A stretch of DNA of 64,000 nucleotides from Sphingomonas elodea ATCC 31461 (GCF_000226955.1 NZ_AGFU01000009.1:62001-126000), one strand, 5' to 3'; numbered from the stretch's first letter, positions 16,509 through 26,325 are shown. Numbers and translations: made by a program. The notes: a model not told the origin generated them from the letters alone.

Positions 16509-17990
16509 TTACCACCAGGCCTTGGGACGCGCGGTGAAGCCAGCGCGCTGCTCGATCGCGAGGCCGGCGTTGAGCACGCCCTGCTCGTCGAACGGCTTGC
16601 CGATGATCTGCAGGCCCAGCGGCAGGCCGCCCGCATCCAGACCGCCCGGCACGCTCATCGCGGGCACGCCCGCGAGGCTCGCCGGCACGGTGAACACGTC
16701 GTTGAGGTACATCGCCAGCGGATCGACCTTCTCGCCCAGCCCGAACGCCGCGCTCGGCGCCGTCGGGGTGAGCAGCAGGTCGCACTGGCTCCAGGCATTG
16801 TCGAAGTCGCGCGCGATCAGCGTGCGGACCTTCTGCGCCTGGGTGTAATAGGCATCGTAGAAGCCGGCCGACAGCACATAGGTGCCGATCAGGATGCGGC
16901 GCTTCACCTCGTCGCCGAAGCCGGCGGCGCGGGTGGCGGCGTACATGTCCTGCAGGTTCTGGCCGTCGGCCAGTTCGCGGAGACCATAGCGCACGCCGTC
17001 ATAGCGGGCGAGGTTGGACGAAGCTTCGGCCGGCGCGATGATGTAATAGGCCGGCAGCGCATATTTGGTGTGCGGCAGGCTGACCTCGACGATCTCGGCC
17101 CCGGCATCCTTCAGCCAGGCGATGCCCTGCTGCCACAGCGCCTCGATCTCGGCCGGGGTGCCGTCCATCCGGTACTCGGCCGGGATGCCGACACGCTTGC
17201 CGCGCAGATCGGCGGAGAGGCCCGCCTCCCAGTTCGGGACCGCCATGTCGAGCGAGGTCGAATCCTTGGGATCAAAGCCCGCCATCGCCTCGAGCAGGAT
17301 CGCGCAGTCGCGCACGTCGCGCGCCATCGGGCCGGCCTGATCGAGCGAGGAGGCGAACGCCACCACGCCCCAGCGCGAGCAGCGGCCATAGGTGGGCTTG
17401 ATGCCCGAGATGCCGGTGAACGCCGCCGGCTGGCGGATCGAGCCGCCGGTATCGGTGCCGGTCGCCGCCGGGCAGAGCCGCGCCGCGATCGCCGCCGAGC
17501 TGCCGCCCGAGGAGCCGCCGGGCGCGAGCGGCGTGGTATCGCCCTCGCCCCGCCGCCACGGCGAGATCACGTTGCCGAAATAGCTGGTCTCGTTCGACGA
17601 GCCCATCGCGAACTGGTCGAGATTGAGCTTGCCGAGCATGCCGGCGCCCGCGTCCCACAGCTTGTGAGAGACAGTGGATTCATACTCGGGCTTGAAGCCT
17701 TCGAGGATGCGGCTGGCCGCGGTGGTCTGCACGCCCTTGGTGGCGAACAGGTCCTTCATGCCGATCGGCACGCCGGCCAGCGGCTTGAGCGTCTCGCCCG
17801 CGGCGCGCGCCTTGTCGGCCGCATCGGCGGCGGTGAGCGCATGCTCGGGGGTCTTGACGATGAACGCGTTGAGCGCGTCGGCGCCGGCCACGGCGGTGTT
17901 GAACGCCTCGGCGACTTCGCGCGCGGAGAATTCGCCGTCGCGCACGCCGTTGCGGATGGCGGCGACGCCCAGATCCGTCAGCGCGCTCAT
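16509..17990 (-). CDS. gatA: Aspartyl/glutamyl-tRNA amidotransferase subunit A
   Basis: A 493-residue amidase-signature enzyme. [10 protein letters not shown] carries the catalytic Lys (about 77), [15 protein letters not shown] the cis-serine loop, and [16 protein letters not shown] the nucleophilic serine. It releases ammonia from glutamine and passes it to GatB. It overlaps gatC by four bases (ATGA at 17987-17990). Immediately downstream a terminator and a convergent glycosyltransferase gene separate it from gatB. Confidence 0.97.
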   Translation of the reverse strand: MSALTDLGVAAIRNGVRDGEFSAREVAEAFNTAVAGADALNAFIVKTPEHALTAADAADKARAAGETLKPLAGVPIGMKDLFATKGVQTTAASRILEGFKPEYESTVSHKLWDAGAGMLGKLNLDQFAMGSSNETSYFGNVISPWRRGEGDTTPLAPGGSSGGSSAAIAARLCPAATGTDTGGSIRQPAAFTGISGIKPTYGRCSRWGVVAFASSLDQAGPMARDVRDCAILLEAMAGFDPKDSTSLDMAVPNWEAGLSADLRGKRVGIPAEYRMDGTPAEIEALWQQGIAWLKDAGAEIVEVSLPHTKYALPAYYIIAPAEASSNLARYDGVRYGLRELADGQNLQDMYAATRAAGFGDEVKRRILIGTYVLSAGFYDAYYTQAQKVRTLIARDFDNAWSQCDLLLTPTAPSAAFGLGEKVDPLAMYLNDVFTVPASLAGVPAMSVPGGLDAGGLPLGLQIIGKPFDEQGVLNAGLAIEQRAGFTARPKAWW

Positions 17991-18274
17991 TCCACCACCT
18001 TCGGAACCGTGAAGAAGCCATGTTCGCCCTGCGGCGCGTTCGCCAGCACCGCGTCGCGCTGGTTGCCCTCGGTGATCACGTCGGCGCGCAGGCGCAGCGT
18101 GTTCGGGATCACCGCAGTCATCGGCGCGACATCCTTCGTGTCGACTTCGCCGAGCTGCTCGATCCAGCCCACGATGTTGTTGAGTTCGGGCGCGAGGCGC
18201 TCGGCATCGGCGTCGCTGATCGCGATACGCGCCAGGCTCGCCACTTTCTTCACGGTTGCGGTGTCTACGGACAT
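17987..18274 (-). CDS. gatC: Aspartyl/glutamyl-tRNA amidotransferase subunit C
   Basis: Ninety-five residues, the normal GatC length. [41 protein letters not shown] is the family N-terminus, and [18 protein letters not shown] the central extended segment that wraps between GatA and GatB. ATG 18274 is chosen over an upstream in-frame start because it gives the family N-terminus and has AGGAA just upstream. It is the first gene of gatCA and is divergent from the DUF3089 gene. Confidence 0.95.
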   Translation of the reverse strand: MSVDTATVKKVASLARIAISDADAERLAPELNNIVGWIEQLGEVDTKDVAPMTAVIPNTLRLRADVITEGNQRDAVLANAPQGEHGFFTVPKVVE

Positions 18275-18421
18275 GTTCCTGCGCCTAACAGCCGAGCCCC
18301 GCCCCTTCAAGCGCCGCAATCGCGCATCGGCACTTGCGGTTGCATCCTTCGCACGCGAGACTGCCGGGAACGCGATTGCGTCCCCGCCTGTTTATGCTGC
18401 ATTGCACAATGGAGAGGCCGA

Positions 18422-19534
18422 TTGGCCCGGAAATTCCTCTATGCGGTTGCGATCCTGATCATGCTCGGCGTTGCTTCCATGTTTGCCTACCGGCTCTACG
18501 GCATCCAGCTGATGCGCCAGTTCATGGTGCCGGCAGGCGATGCCGCAGACCTGCCGCCGGTATCGCCGCGCGACTATGCCAAGGCGGAGATGTGGATCGC
18601 CCGGCCGGACAAGCCGGGCAACCCGGCGCTTTGGGCGCCGATCGGGCACAGCCCCGCGGCCAACCCTCGCGCGGCGCTGTTCTTCATCCACCCCACCTCG
18701 TTCCTCGACACCAAGCAGTGGAACGCGCCGCTGACCAACCCGGACGCCAATGCCCGCGCCGAGCTGTTCCTGCGCGGCCAGGCGAGCGCGTTCAATGAAA
18801 GCGCCGCGATCTGGGCGCCGCGCTATCGCCAGGCGACCTTCGGCGCGTTCCTGACCAGCAAGGCCCAGGCGCAGAAGGCGCTCGACCTCGCCTATCGCGA
18901 CGTGGCGGCGGCGTTCGAGGAGTTCCTCCACGAAGCGGGCGATCGGCCGATCATTCTCGCCGGACACAGCCAGGGCGCGCTGCACCTGGCCCGCCTACTG
19001 GCCGAGCGAGTCGCGGGCACGCCGGTCGCTGCCCGCGTGGTCGCCGCCTATGTCGTCGGCTGGCCCGTGTCGCTGACCGCGGACCTGCCGAAGATGGGCC
19101 TGCCCGCCTGTTCGGGGCCGGACCAGGCCGGCTGCATCCTCTCCTGGCAGAGCTTCGCCGACCCAGCCGACCCGGCGCTGATCGTCGATACCTTCGACGC
19201 GACCAAGGGCTTCACCGGCCAGCCGCGGGCGGGCACGAAGATGCTCTGCACCAATCCGATCACCGGCAAGCCCAGCGACTCGGCCCCCGCAAGCGCCAAT
19301 CTCGGTTCGCTGATCCCGGACATGAACCTCCAGTCCGCGCATCTGGAGCCGGGCCGTGTGCCTGCCCGCTGCGACGGGCGCGGCATTCTGACGATCGGCA
19401 CCGCCCCGCCGGACTTCGGCCAGTATGTGCTGCCGGGGAACAACTATCATGTGTTCGACTACAGCCTGTTCTGGGCGAATGTCCGAGCGGATGCGGCGCG
19501 CCGCCTCGCGACGTTCGAGAAGCGGCCGGGCTGA
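18422..19534 (+). CDS. DUF3089 alpha/beta-hydrolase-like protein
   Basis: About 370 residues. An N-terminal membrane anchor (FLYAVAILIMLGVASMFAYRLY) precedes a DUF3089 domain. IFHPTSF-like text (FFIHPTSFLDTKQWNAP), YRQATFGAF and the nucleophile-elbow motif GHSQGA (about 180-185) support an alpha/beta-hydrolase fold, so it may be an esterase or lipase anchored in the inner membrane facing the periplasm. TTG 18422 is chosen: GGAGAGG stands four bases upstream, and no ATG gives the membrane anchor intact. It is divergent from gatC and ends tail to tail with the dehydrogenase gene. The substrate is unknown. Confidence 0.82.
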   Translation: MARKFLYAVAILIMLGVASMFAYRLYGIQLMRQFMVPAGDAADLPPVSPRDYAKAEMWIARPDKPGNPALWAPIGHSPAANPRAALFFIHPTSFLDTKQWNAPLTNPDANARAELFLRGQASAFNESAAIWAPRYRQATFGAFLTSKAQAQKALDLAYRDVAAAFEEFLHEAGDRPIILAGHSQGALHLARLLAERVAGTPVAARVVAAYVVGWPVSLTADLPKMGLPACSGPDQAGCILSWQSFADPADPALIVDTFDATKGFTGQPRAGTKMLCTNPITGKPSDSAPASANLGSLIPDMNLQSAHLEPGRVPARCDGRGILTIGTAPPDFGQYVLPGNNYHVFDYSLFWANVRADAARRLATFEKRPG

Positions 19535-20596
19535 TCAGGCCGCGACCGGCGTCCGGACCCTGCCGGCGGCGATCGCCGCGCGGGCCAGCGCGTTCGCCGC
19601 GGCATGCGGGGCCAGCCCGTGCGCCTCGGCATGGTCGAGTACGGCCGCCAGCCGCTTGCCCGTCGCTTCCACCCGCTGCGAGACCTCGTGCGGCGCCCAG
19701 CCGAGATATTCGCCGGCCACGTTGATGATGCCGCCGGCGTTCACGACATAATCCGGCGCGTAGAGGATGCCGCGTCGCGCCAGCCGATCCCCGTCGGCCG
19801 GTGTCGCGAGCTGGTTGTTCGCTGCACCGCACACCAGCTGCGCGCGAATCGCGGCAACCGATTCGGCGTTGAGCACGCCGCCGAGCGCGCAGGGTGCCAG
19901 AATGTCGGCCCGCGCCGCCAGCACCTGCGTGCTCGACGCGACCTCGGCGCCGGTCGCCACTGCCACCCGTGCGACCCGCTGCGAATCGACATCCGCCACG
20001 ATCAGCCTGGCACCGGCGCCGTGCAGCAGCTGCGCCAGCGCCTCGCCGACATGGCCGACGCCCTGGATGGCAACGGTGCATTCGCTGAGCTCCCGCCCGA
20101 GCCGACGGCGCGCGGCATGGGCCATCGCCATGAACACGCCAAACGCCGTATGCGGAGACGGATCGCCGCCCGGCCGCCCCTCGCGCTGGGCCAGTCCGGC
20201 GACATGGCGGGTCGCCTCCGCTACCGCCTCCATGTCGGCGACGCCGGTGCCGACATCCTCCGCCGTGACGTAGCGCCCCTCGAGCCTGGCCACGGCCCGC
20301 CCGAAGGCGCGGAACAGTTTTCCCCGGTCGAAATCCCCCGCCGGCCGCCGCAGCACCGCCTTGGCACCGCCCAGCGGCAGGCCCGCCAACGCATTCTTGT
20401 AGCTCATCCCCTCGGCCAGCCGCACCGCGTCGGCGAAAGCGGCCTCGCTGTCGGCATAGTGCCAGAGGCGACACCCGCCCGCCCCCGGCCCGAGCACGGT
20501 GGAATGGACCGCGATCACGCCGTCCAGCCCCGCCTCGACATCCTTCAGCATCAGCACTTCTTCCACCAGGCTGTCGCCCTGCACCTGCAATACCAT
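19535..20596 (-). CDS. Glu/Leu/Phe/Val dehydrogenase-family enzyme
   Basis: A 353-residue amino-acid dehydrogenase, close to leucine, phenylalanine or valine dehydrogenases in length. GPGAGGCRLWHY, the catalytic-lysine segment LPLGGAKAVLRRP (about 73-85) and AEDVGTGVADM form the substrate domain; IQGVGHVGEALAQLL is the Rossmann NAD motif. DYVVNAGGIINVAGEYLGW closes the active site. It should deaminate a branched or aromatic amino acid oxidatively with NAD; exact specificity cannot be read. The divergent Lrp/AsnC gene 123 bases away probably controls it in response to the amino acid. Confidence 0.9.
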   Translation of the reverse strand: MVLQVQGDSLVEEVLMLKDVEAGLDGVIAVHSTVLGPGAGGCRLWHYADSEAAFADAVRLAEGMSYKNALAGLPLGGAKAVLRRPAGDFDRGKLFRAFGRAVARLEGRYVTAEDVGTGVADMEAVAEATRHVAGLAQREGRPGGDPSPHTAFGVFMAMAHAARRRLGRELSECTVAIQGVGHVGEALAQLLHGAGARLIVADVDSQRVARVAVATGAEVASSTQVLAARADILAPCALGGVLNAESVAAIRAQLVCGAANNQLATPADGDRLARRGILYAPDYVVNAGGIINVAGEYLGWAPHEVSQRVEATGKRLAAVLDHAEAHGLAPHAAANALARAAIAAGRVRTPVAA

Positions 20597-20672
20597 CGTG
20601 AGCCTTCCTTTCGTTGCCGCGATTCTGGCAGGGGCGACCGGGCAATGCTTGCCGGAATTGGGCGCAGGACAG

Positions 20673-20697
20673 CTATTTTTGGGTTATTTTATCCTAG
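20673..20697. promoter_or_regulatory. A/T-rich candidate Lrp-site in a divergent promoter
   Basis: In the gap between the dehydrogenase and the Lrp-type gene, an A/T-rich island begins CTATTTTTGGG and ends TATCCTAG in otherwise GC-rich DNA. Lrp/AsnC proteins prefer A/T-rich sites with CTA/TAG-like ends. It is a plausible site for autoregulation and dehydrogenase control, inferred from position and composition only. Confidence 0.35.
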
Positions 20698-20719
20698 TAC
20701 TTCGCTATAACCGGTAATT

Positions 20720-21181
20720 ATGACCGACCTAGATCCCCAGGAGCGCAAGATTCTCCGCGAGCTGCAGCGCGATTCCAGCCTGACCACGGCCGAGCTGGCG
20801 GAGCGGATCGGGCTTTCCCCCTCCCCCTGCTGGCGGCGGGTCGACCGGCTGGAGCGCGAAGGCGTGATCCGCAAGCGCGTGGCGCTGGTCGATCGGCGCA
20901 AGGTGGGGCTCAACGCACACATCTTCGCGCAGGTGAAGCTGAACGCGCACGGCCGCGCCAATCTCGACGAATTCAGTGTCGCGATCCAGGGCTTCCCCGA
21001 GGTGCTCGACGCCTATGTGCTGATGGGGACCGTGGACTTCATGCTCCGAATCGTCGCCGAGGATATCGACGCCTATGAGCGCTTCTTCTTCGAAAAGCTG
21101 AGCAAGCTGCCCGGCATCCAGGAAATCAACTCGGTGGTGGCGCTTTCCGAGATCAAGTCGACCACCGAATTGCCGATCTGA
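20720..21181 (+). CDS. Lrp/AsnC-family transcriptional regulator
   Basis: A 153-residue Lrp-type regulator. The N-terminal helix-turn-helix (LDPQERKILRELQRDSSLTTAELAERIGLSPSPCWRRVDRLEREGVI) is followed by the RAM ligand domain (about 75-150; VQGFPEVLDAYVLMGTVDFMLRIVAEDIDAYERF pattern). Such proteins sense amino acids as octamers. It is divergent from the amino-acid dehydrogenase gene, the usual arrangement for a specific Lrp paralogue controlling catabolism of its effector. The ATG has no clear ribosome site. Confidence 0.93.
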   Translation: MTDLDPQERKILRELQRDSSLTTAELAERIGLSPSPCWRRVDRLEREGVIRKRVALVDRRKVGLNAHIFAQVKLNAHGRANLDEFSVAIQGFPEVLDAYVLMGTVDFMLRIVAEDIDAYERFFFEKLSKLPGIQEINSVVALSEIKSTTELPI

Positions 21182-21220
21182 GGCCTCGCACGGGCGTCGC
21201 CCACGCCGTATAGCCACGCG

Positions 21221-21682
21221 GTGATCACGACCACCCCCAGCGACTTCCGCGCCGCCCTGCCCCAGGGCGGCCGCCTGATCGGCCTCGACGTCGGCACCAA
21301 GACGATCGGCACCGCGCTGTGCGACGCCGGCTGGAGCTTCGCCAGCCCCGCCCAGCTGATCCGCCGCTCCAAGTTCACCAAGGACAAGGCCGCGCTGGCG
21401 GAGTTGATCGCCGCGCAGCAGGTGGTCGGCATGGTGATCGGCCTGCCCCTCAACCTCGACGGCACCGACAGCCCCCGCACCCAGTCGACCCGCGCCTTCG
21501 CCCGCAACTGTGCGGACATGGGCCTGCCGATCCTGATGTGGGACGAGCGCTGGTCGACGGTGGCGGTGGAGCGGACGCTGATCGAACAGGACGCCAGCCG
21601 CGCAAAGCGGGCCGAGCTGATCGACAAGATGGCCGCCGCCTATATCCTGCAAGGCGCGATCGACGGGCTGGTGAACGCCTGA
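21221..21682 (+). CDS. ruvX: Putative Holliday junction resolvase / pre-16S rRNA nuclease (YqgF)
   Basis: A 153-residue RNase H-like protein. [19 protein letters not shown] holds the first catalytic Asp, [25 protein letters not shown] the conserved middle motif, [16 protein letters not shown] the Glu, and [19 protein letters not shown] the last Asp. The family trims pre-16S rRNA 5' ends. The start is GTG 21221, which gives the normal family length. It lies 43 bases before pyrB on the same strand. Confidence 0.94.
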   Translation: MITTTPSDFRAALPQGGRLIGLDVGTKTIGTALCDAGWSFASPAQLIRRSKFTKDKAALAELIAAQQVVGMVIGLPLNLDGTDSPRTQSTRAFARNCADMGLPILMWDERWSTVAVERTLIEQDASRAKRAELIDKMAAAYILQGAIDGLVNA

Positions 21683-21725
21683 CCGGGTTGCGCGTGCGCT
21701 CGGCGGGCGTTAGGCGGCGGCTTTA

Positions 21726-22715
21726 ATGCAAACCTCCGATCATCGCCCCGGTGCCCAGATACAGGGCAGCGCCGTTTTCCCGCACCGGCACCTCACCGGC
21801 ATTTCGGGACTCCAGCCCCACGAAATCATGTTCCTGCTCGACGAGGCGGAACAATGGGTCGAGGCCAATCGCAGCCGCGCCAAGAGCGACAAGCGGCTGG
21901 AAGGCCTCACCCAGATCAACGCCTTTTTCGAGAATTCGACACGCACCCTGCTCTCGTTCGAGATCGCCGGAAAGCGGCTCGGCGCCGATGTCGTCAACAT
22001 GCACGCCGCGCAGAGCAGCGTGAAGAAGGGCGAGACGCTGATCGACACGGCCGTCACGCTCAACGCGATGCGCGCCGACGTGATCGTCATCCGCCACGCC
22101 AGTTCGGGCGCGGTGCGGCTGATCGCCGACAAGGTCGACTGCCCGGTGCTCAACGCCGGCGACGGCTGGCACGAGCACCCGACGCAGGCGCTGCTCGATG
22201 CCCTCACCATCCGCCGCCGGCGTGGATCGGTGGCAGGACAGCGGGTGGTGATCTGCGGCGACATCCTCCACAGCCGCGTCGCCCGATCGAACATCCTCGC
22301 GCTGACCGCACTCGCCGCCGAGGTGCGCGTGGTCGCCCCTTCGACGCTGATGCCGCCGGCGATGGACCGGATGTTCGTCACCCCGTTCACCGATTTCGAC
22401 GCCGCGCTGGAAGACGCCGACGTGGTGATGATGCTCCGCGTCCAGAACGAGCGGATGGATGGCGGCTACATCCCTTCGACTCGCGAGTTCCACATGCGCT
22501 ACGGCCTCACCCCCGAACGCCTCGCCCGGGCCAAGCCCGATGCGCTGGTGATGCACCCCGGCCCGATGAACCGCGGCGTCGAGATCGACTCGATCGTCGC
22601 CGATCATCCGGAGCGCAGCGCGATCACCGAACAGGTGGAAATGGGCGTGGCGGTCCGCATGGCCTGCCTCGACGTGCTCACCAGGCGAGCCCGCGGCGTG
22701 GAGGGCTGGGCATGA
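21726..22715 (+). CDS. pyrB: Aspartate carbamoyltransferase catalytic chain
   Basis: A 329-residue ATCase. [21 protein letters not shown] carries the carbamoyl-phosphate STRT motif (about 70-73), [13 protein letters not shown] the HPTQ motif, and [11 protein letters not shown] and [11 protein letters not shown] the aspartate side. It makes carbamoyl-aspartate in pyrimidine synthesis. No regulatory chain (pyrI) is present, consistent with a PyrB-PyrC' dodecamer. It overlaps the downstream degenerate pyrC by four bases (ATGA 22712-22715). Confidence 0.97.
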   Translation: MQTSDHRPGAQIQGSAVFPHRHLTGISGLQPHEIMFLLDEAEQWVEANRSRAKSDKRLEGLTQINAFFENSTRTLLSFEIAGKRLGADVVNMHAAQSSVKKGETLIDTAVTLNAMRADVIVIRHASSGAVRLIADKVDCPVLNAGDGWHEHPTQALLDALTIRRRRGSVAGQRVVICGDILHSRVARSNILALTALAAEVRVVAPSTLMPPAMDRMFVTPFTDFDAALEDADVVMMLRVQNERMDGGYIPSTREFHMRYGLTPERLARAKPDALVMHPGPMNRGVEIDSIVADHPERSAITEQVEMGVAVRMACLDVLTRRARGVEGWA

Positions 22716-23932
22716 GCAGCATCCTCTTCCGCAACGCCACGCTGGTCTGCCCCAAGGGAGGGATCACCGACGGCGACCTGCTGGTGCAGGGCGACACCAT
22801 CGTCGCGGTCGGCCAGGTCGATGCGCCCGCCGATGCCGAGATCGTCGATGTCACCGGCAAGATACTTGCCCCTGCTCTGATCGATCTGGGCGTGTTCGCG
22901 GTCGACAAGGGCGCCTGCCGCTTCGGCGGGATCGCCCGGGTCGGCCTGATGCCGGACCAGTCGCCGGTGCTAGACGATCCCGGCATCGTCCGCCGTGCCG
23001 CCGTCTCCGGCAAGCCCGAGCTCTGGGTCCACCCCCTCGCCGCCGCCACGCGCGGGCTGGCGGGCGTGGACTTGGCCGAGATCGCGATCAACGCCTCGGC
23101 CGGCGCGCGCGCCATCGCCACCGGGCGGCGCTGGATCGCCAATGCCGGCACGATGCGCAAGGCACTGCTCTATGCGCGCGACCTGAACCTCACCGTCGTC
23201 GCCCATGCCGAGGATGGCGGGCTGGCCGACGGCACGGTCGCCACCGCCGGCGAGACCGCCGCGCGACTCGGCCTGCCCAGCGCACCGGCGATCGCAGAGG
23301 CGCTCGCCATCGCGCGCGACCTGATGCTGGCCGAGGAAACCGGCGCGAAGCTCCACTTCCGCCAGGTGACGACGGCGGCGGGATTCGACCTGATCCGTGC
23401 GGCCAAGCGTCGCGGCGTCCATGTCACCTGCGGGATCACGCCCGCGCATCTGCTGCTGTCGGACATTGCGATCAGCGACTTCCGTACCTTTGCTCGCCTC
23501 TCCCCGCCGCTGCGCGACGAGAGCGACCGGCAGGCGGCACTGGCAGCGGTGGCTGACGGGACGATCGACGTGATCGCCTCCGGCCACGATCCGCGCGGGC
23601 CCGAGGCCAAGCGTCTCCCCTTTGCCGATGCCGAACCCGGCATGGCGGGGGCCGAGACGCTGCTCGCACTCTCGCTGACCCTGGTGCGCGACGGCAGGCT
23701 GAGCCTCGACAAGCTGTTCGCCTTGCTCGCCGCCAATCCGGCGAAGATCCTCGGCCTGGAAAGCGGCGCGCTCGCGCCAGGCCTGCCGGCCGACCTGATC
23801 GTGCTCGATCCGGAAACGCCCTGGATCATCGACGCACGCAAGATGAATGCGCGCGCCGGCAACACCCCGTTCGACCGCCTGCCGACCCAGGGCCGCGTGC
23901 TGCGGCTCTACAAGGGCGGCACGCTGGTCTGA
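22712..23932 (+). CDS. Dihydroorotase-like protein, probably inactive (PyrC'/PyrX)
   Basis: A 406-residue member of the class I dihydroorotase family. The metal site is lost: where active enzymes have PGLVDxHVHxR, this protein has [14 protein letters not shown], with neither histidine. The late catalytic DHAPH block reads SGHDPRG, without its leading Asp. Other blocks remain ([30 protein letters not shown]). In known PyrB-PyrC' pairs the inactive partner is structural and keeps ATCase assembled. The four-base overlap with pyrB supports equal production. A separate active pyrC must exist elsewhere in the genome. Confidence 0.9.
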   Translation: MSSILFRNATLVCPKGGITDGDLLVQGDTIVAVGQVDAPADAEIVDVTGKILAPALIDLGVFAVDKGACRFGGIARVGLMPDQSPVLDDPGIVRRAAVSGKPELWVHPLAAATRGLAGVDLAEIAINASAGARAIATGRRWIANAGTMRKALLYARDLNLTVVAHAEDGGLADGTVATAGETAARLGLPSAPAIAEALAIARDLMLAEETGAKLHFRQVTTAAGFDLIRAAKRRGVHVTCGITPAHLLLSDIAISDFRTFARLSPPLRDESDRQAALAAVADGTIDVIASGHDPRGPEAKRLPFADAEPGMAGAETLLALSLTLVRDGRLSLDKLFALLAANPAKILGLESGALAPGLPADLIVLDPETPWIIDARKMNARAGNTPFDRLPTQGRVLRLYKGGTLV

Positions 23933-23936
23933 ACGG

Positions 23937-25190
23937 TCAGCGGGCGGCGAGGCCGATGCGGGGGGCGGGCTTGTACCAGCTTGCCACCGCATCGCCCGCC
24001 GCCATGCGGACGAAGCAGGTACCGCCGCCGGTCTTGACCGCGCGGCACAAGCTTTTGGCGTCGGGCCGTGCGAAGCCGCCGACCGACAGGCGGTAGAGGG
24101 TCGCATTGCCGCCAGGCACGTTCGCACCCTGCGGCTTGTGGCGGCCCAGTGCCGGAACGCGGCCGCTCAGCTTCTGCCACGCATCCCGCGCCACGCCCGC
24201 ATTGGCGAAGGCGCCGAGCTGGACGACATAGGGCCCGGTGGCGACGCGCGCCGGCGCGGGTGCCGGACGGGCTGCGGCGGGCCGGATCGGCTTCGGCGCG
24301 ACTGTGCGGACCGGCACGGGGGTAAAGTCCGGCACCGGCTGGGGTGCTTCGACCATCGCCGCTTGCGGTTCGGGGGTCTCCGCCGCCACAGGGGACGGCG
24401 TGGGCTCTGACGTGGGCGCCATGGCGAGAAGGTCTGGCTGCCGGACGAGCGCAAGCGCCACCGGCTGGCCACCATCCTGCACCGCCTGCACGCCGAGCAG
24501 CGACGCCACCTGATCATAGGCATTGGCCGGCCGGGCGAAGCTCGCCCACTGCATCAGCCGAGCATTGAGCTGGTCGGGCGCGACGTCCATCGCGGCCACC
24601 GCCTTTGCCTCGCCCCAGCGGCCGGCCAGCGCCAGCACCAGTGCGAAGTTCTGCCGCGTCCGCGCGGTCGCGTCGGGCGCACGCACGGCGGAGGCGAGGA
24701 TGTCCACTGCCCCGCCGGGATCTCCGGCCAACGCGATCGCAAGACCGCGGTCGGTCGCCGGGATCCGTGCCGCATGGATCTGGAGCAGGGACCGGGCACC
24801 CGCCCAGTCGCCCGCGCCGATGCTGGCAAGCGCGAGGTTCAGCGCCACCCGGCCATTTTCGGGATCGAGCGCCAGTGCGTCCCGCAGGGCCTGGCTGGCG
24901 GAGGTGAAGCGGCCCGCGAGCAGATAGGCCTGCCCCAGCAGCGCGCGATAGTCGCCGCGCTGTGGATCGTTCGCTACGGCCTGCTCGGCATGGGCGATGG
25001 CGACGGCCGCCTTGCGGGCTTTCAGCGCCTTCTGTGCGGCGCGGGCTTCGTGTTCGGCCTTCTTCGCGTTGGGCGCGACCGTCGCGAAGGCGGCGCTGCG
25101 CACCACCACGCCGGTCGCGGCGGTGCCGCCCAGCGCGAGCAGCGCCGCGCCGATCGAAAGCAGTGTACGGGGTGGCATACGCATCCTCAT
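23937..25190 (-). CDS. Membrane-anchored TPR-SPOR protein
   Basis: A 417-residue protein with an N-terminal membrane segment (RTLLSIGAALLALGGTAATGVVV), a helical TPR-like region (about 40-220; QAVANDPQRGDYRALLGQAYLLAGRFTSASQAL), a Pro/Ala linker and a C-terminal SPOR domain (about 325-405; GPYVVQLGAFANAGVARDAWQKL). SPOR domains bind denuded peptidoglycan at septa. The protein is therefore likely periplasmic and division- or pole-associated. Its start overlaps the stop of the ribbon-helix-helix gene (ATGA 25187-25190), so three genes from parA onward are coupled. ATG 25178 is another possible start. Confidence 0.82.
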   Translation of the reverse strand: MRMRMPPRTLLSIGAALLALGGTAATGVVVRSAAFATVAPNAKKAEHEARAAQKALKARKAAVAIAHAEQAVANDPQRGDYRALLGQAYLLAGRFTSASQALRDALALDPENGRVALNLALASIGAGDWAGARSLLQIHAARIPATDRGLAIALAGDPGGAVDILASAVRAPDATARTRQNFALVLALAGRWGEAKAVAAMDVAPDQLNARLMQWASFARPANAYDQVASLLGVQAVQDGGQPVALALVRQPDLLAMAPTSEPTPSPVAAETPEPQAAMVEAPQPVPDFTPVPVRTVAPKPIRPAAARPAPAPARVATGPYVVQLGAFANAGVARDAWQKLSGRVPALGRHKPQGANVPGGNATLYRLSVGGFARPDAKSLCRAVKTGGGTCFVRMAAGDAVASWYKPAPRIGLAAR

Positions 25191-25573
25191 CCTTCGATCG
25201 CGGCGATGCGGCGCGCGAGCGATTCCAGTTCCGTCATCTCGCCGAGCATCGAGTCGATCGCCTCAGTAACCAGTTGCTGGGCCGAACGACCGGTCACCGC
25301 CGAGGCCAGCCGCAGACGCATCCGGCGCTCGGCATCGAGCCGCAGCGTGAACGCGGCCTTGTCCTTGGTCGCGCGTTCCGAACGGGCGAGTTGCATCGCC
25401 ATCACGTCGGGGATCCCCGCGACGGCCTCCGCCCGCACCGGCGGACAAATGGTCGCGACGGCCGCCCTGCCCTCGTCGGCCGCCAGCACCGGCTTGCGCG
25501 CCAGCCCCTTGCGGGCGAGCAGGCCGGCGTCCAGCGCCGCCATCGGCTTGGCAGAGGCACCCATGCCGCTCAT
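25187..25573 (-). CDS. Ribbon-helix-helix-type partner protein of ParA
   Basis: A 128-residue protein. The first 70 residues are basic and poorly ordered. The C-terminal part (KAAFTLRLDAERRMRLRLASAVTGRSAQQLVTEAIDSML, about 73-110) has the beta-strand-helix-helix pattern of a ribbon-helix-helix DNA-binding domain. It lies between the ParA-type ATPase and the SPOR protein and overlaps both by four bases, so the three are made together. It may play the ParB-like adaptor role, linking the ATPase to DNA, or act as autorepressor. Assignment rests on pattern and context. Confidence 0.75.
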   Translation of the reverse strand: MSGMGASAKPMAALDAGLLARKGLARKPVLAADEGRAAVATICPPVRAEAVAGIPDVMAMQLARSERATKDKAAFTLRLDAERRMRLRLASAVTGRSAQQLVTEAIDSMLGEMTELESLARRIAAIEG

Positions 25574-26283
25574 CGCACCACCCGGCGGCCGAAGCCGGCG
25601 GCGGGCCGCGCCGCCGCGAAGGCGGCGGCGGCGGTGGGTACCGCGAACACGGTGCGGCGGAAATTCTTCTCGAGCCGATCGGAGACATACCCCCAAAGGC
25701 TCGCCACCTCGGCGGCGGACTTGCTGCCGGCATCGACCTCCATCACCGTCCGCCCGTCGATCATCGAGGCGGCGAAGTCGGTGCGGTGGTGGAGCATCAT
25801 CGGCGCGACGGTGCCGTGCTGCGACAGCGCCAGCGCGGCCTCGGCGGTGATACGGGCATTCTGGGTGGCGGCATTGACCACGAACAGCAGCGGCTTGTGG
25901 GCGCGTTGGCACAGCTCCACCGTCGCGCCAACCGCGCGAAGGTCGTGCGGGCTGGGACGCGTGGGAATCACGATCAGCTCCGCCACCTGGATGACGGTGA
26001 GGATCGCCTGGGTGATCGCCGGCGGGGTATCGATCACCACCAGCTTGAAGCCCTGCTGGCGCAGCGTCTCGATATCGGCGGCGAGCCGCGCGACGCTGCT
26101 CTGGGCGATCGCCGGCAGTTCGGCCGCGCGCTCGTTCCACCAGTCGGTGAGCGAGCCTTGCGGATCGAGGTCGATCATCGCCACCGGGCCGGCGCCGCTG
26201 CGTTGCGCCTGCACCGCCAGATGGCCGGACAAGGTGGTCTTGCCCGAACCGCCTTTCTGCGAAGCCAGCGCCAGGACGCGCAT
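25570..26283 (-). CDS. ParA/MinD-family ATPase
   Basis: A 237-residue ATPase with a deviant Walker A KGGSGKT (10-16), MIDLDPQGSLTDWW (switch I/Walker A'), and LVVIDTPPA (Walker B). It belongs to the small orphan ParA group rather than the main chromosomal ParA, because the partner is a ribbon-helix-helix protein and not ParB. Such ATPases position cargo by dynamic gradients on nucleoid or membrane. ATG 26283 is chosen over upstream in-frame starts because it begins directly at the fold (MRVLALASQKGG) and has GAGAGGG upstream. It leads a coupled operon with the RHH and SPOR genes. Confidence 0.88.
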   Translation of the reverse strand: MRVLALASQKGGSGKTTLSGHLAVQAQRSGAGPVAMIDLDPQGSLTDWWNERAAELPAIAQSSVARLAADIETLRQQGFKLVVIDTPPAITQAILTVIQVAELIVIPTRPSPHDLRAVGATVELCQRAHKPLLFVVNAATQNARITAEAALALSQHGTVAPMMLHHRTDFAASMIDGRTVMEVDAGSKSAAEVASLWGYVSDRLEKNFRRTVFAVPTAAAAFAAARPAAGFGRRVVR

Positions 26284-26306
26284 CCACCCTCTCGAAATTG
26301 CCGAAC

Positions 26307-26325
26307 GTGGCGAGATACTTGCCAC
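26307..26325. promoter_or_regulatory. Imperfect palindrome between divergent parA and Sel1-SPOR genes
   Basis: GTGGCGAGATACTTGCCAC has outer arms GTGGC/GCCAC and a further AG/CT pair inside. It sits 24 bases upstream of the parA start, in the 136-base divergent gap. It could be the operator for the ribbon-helix-helix protein and control both directions; this is inference from symmetry and place. Confidence 0.35.

Noticed and set aside
22712-23932. Active dihydroorotase (pyrC)
   Set aside because: Both metal-binding histidines and the late Asp are missing.
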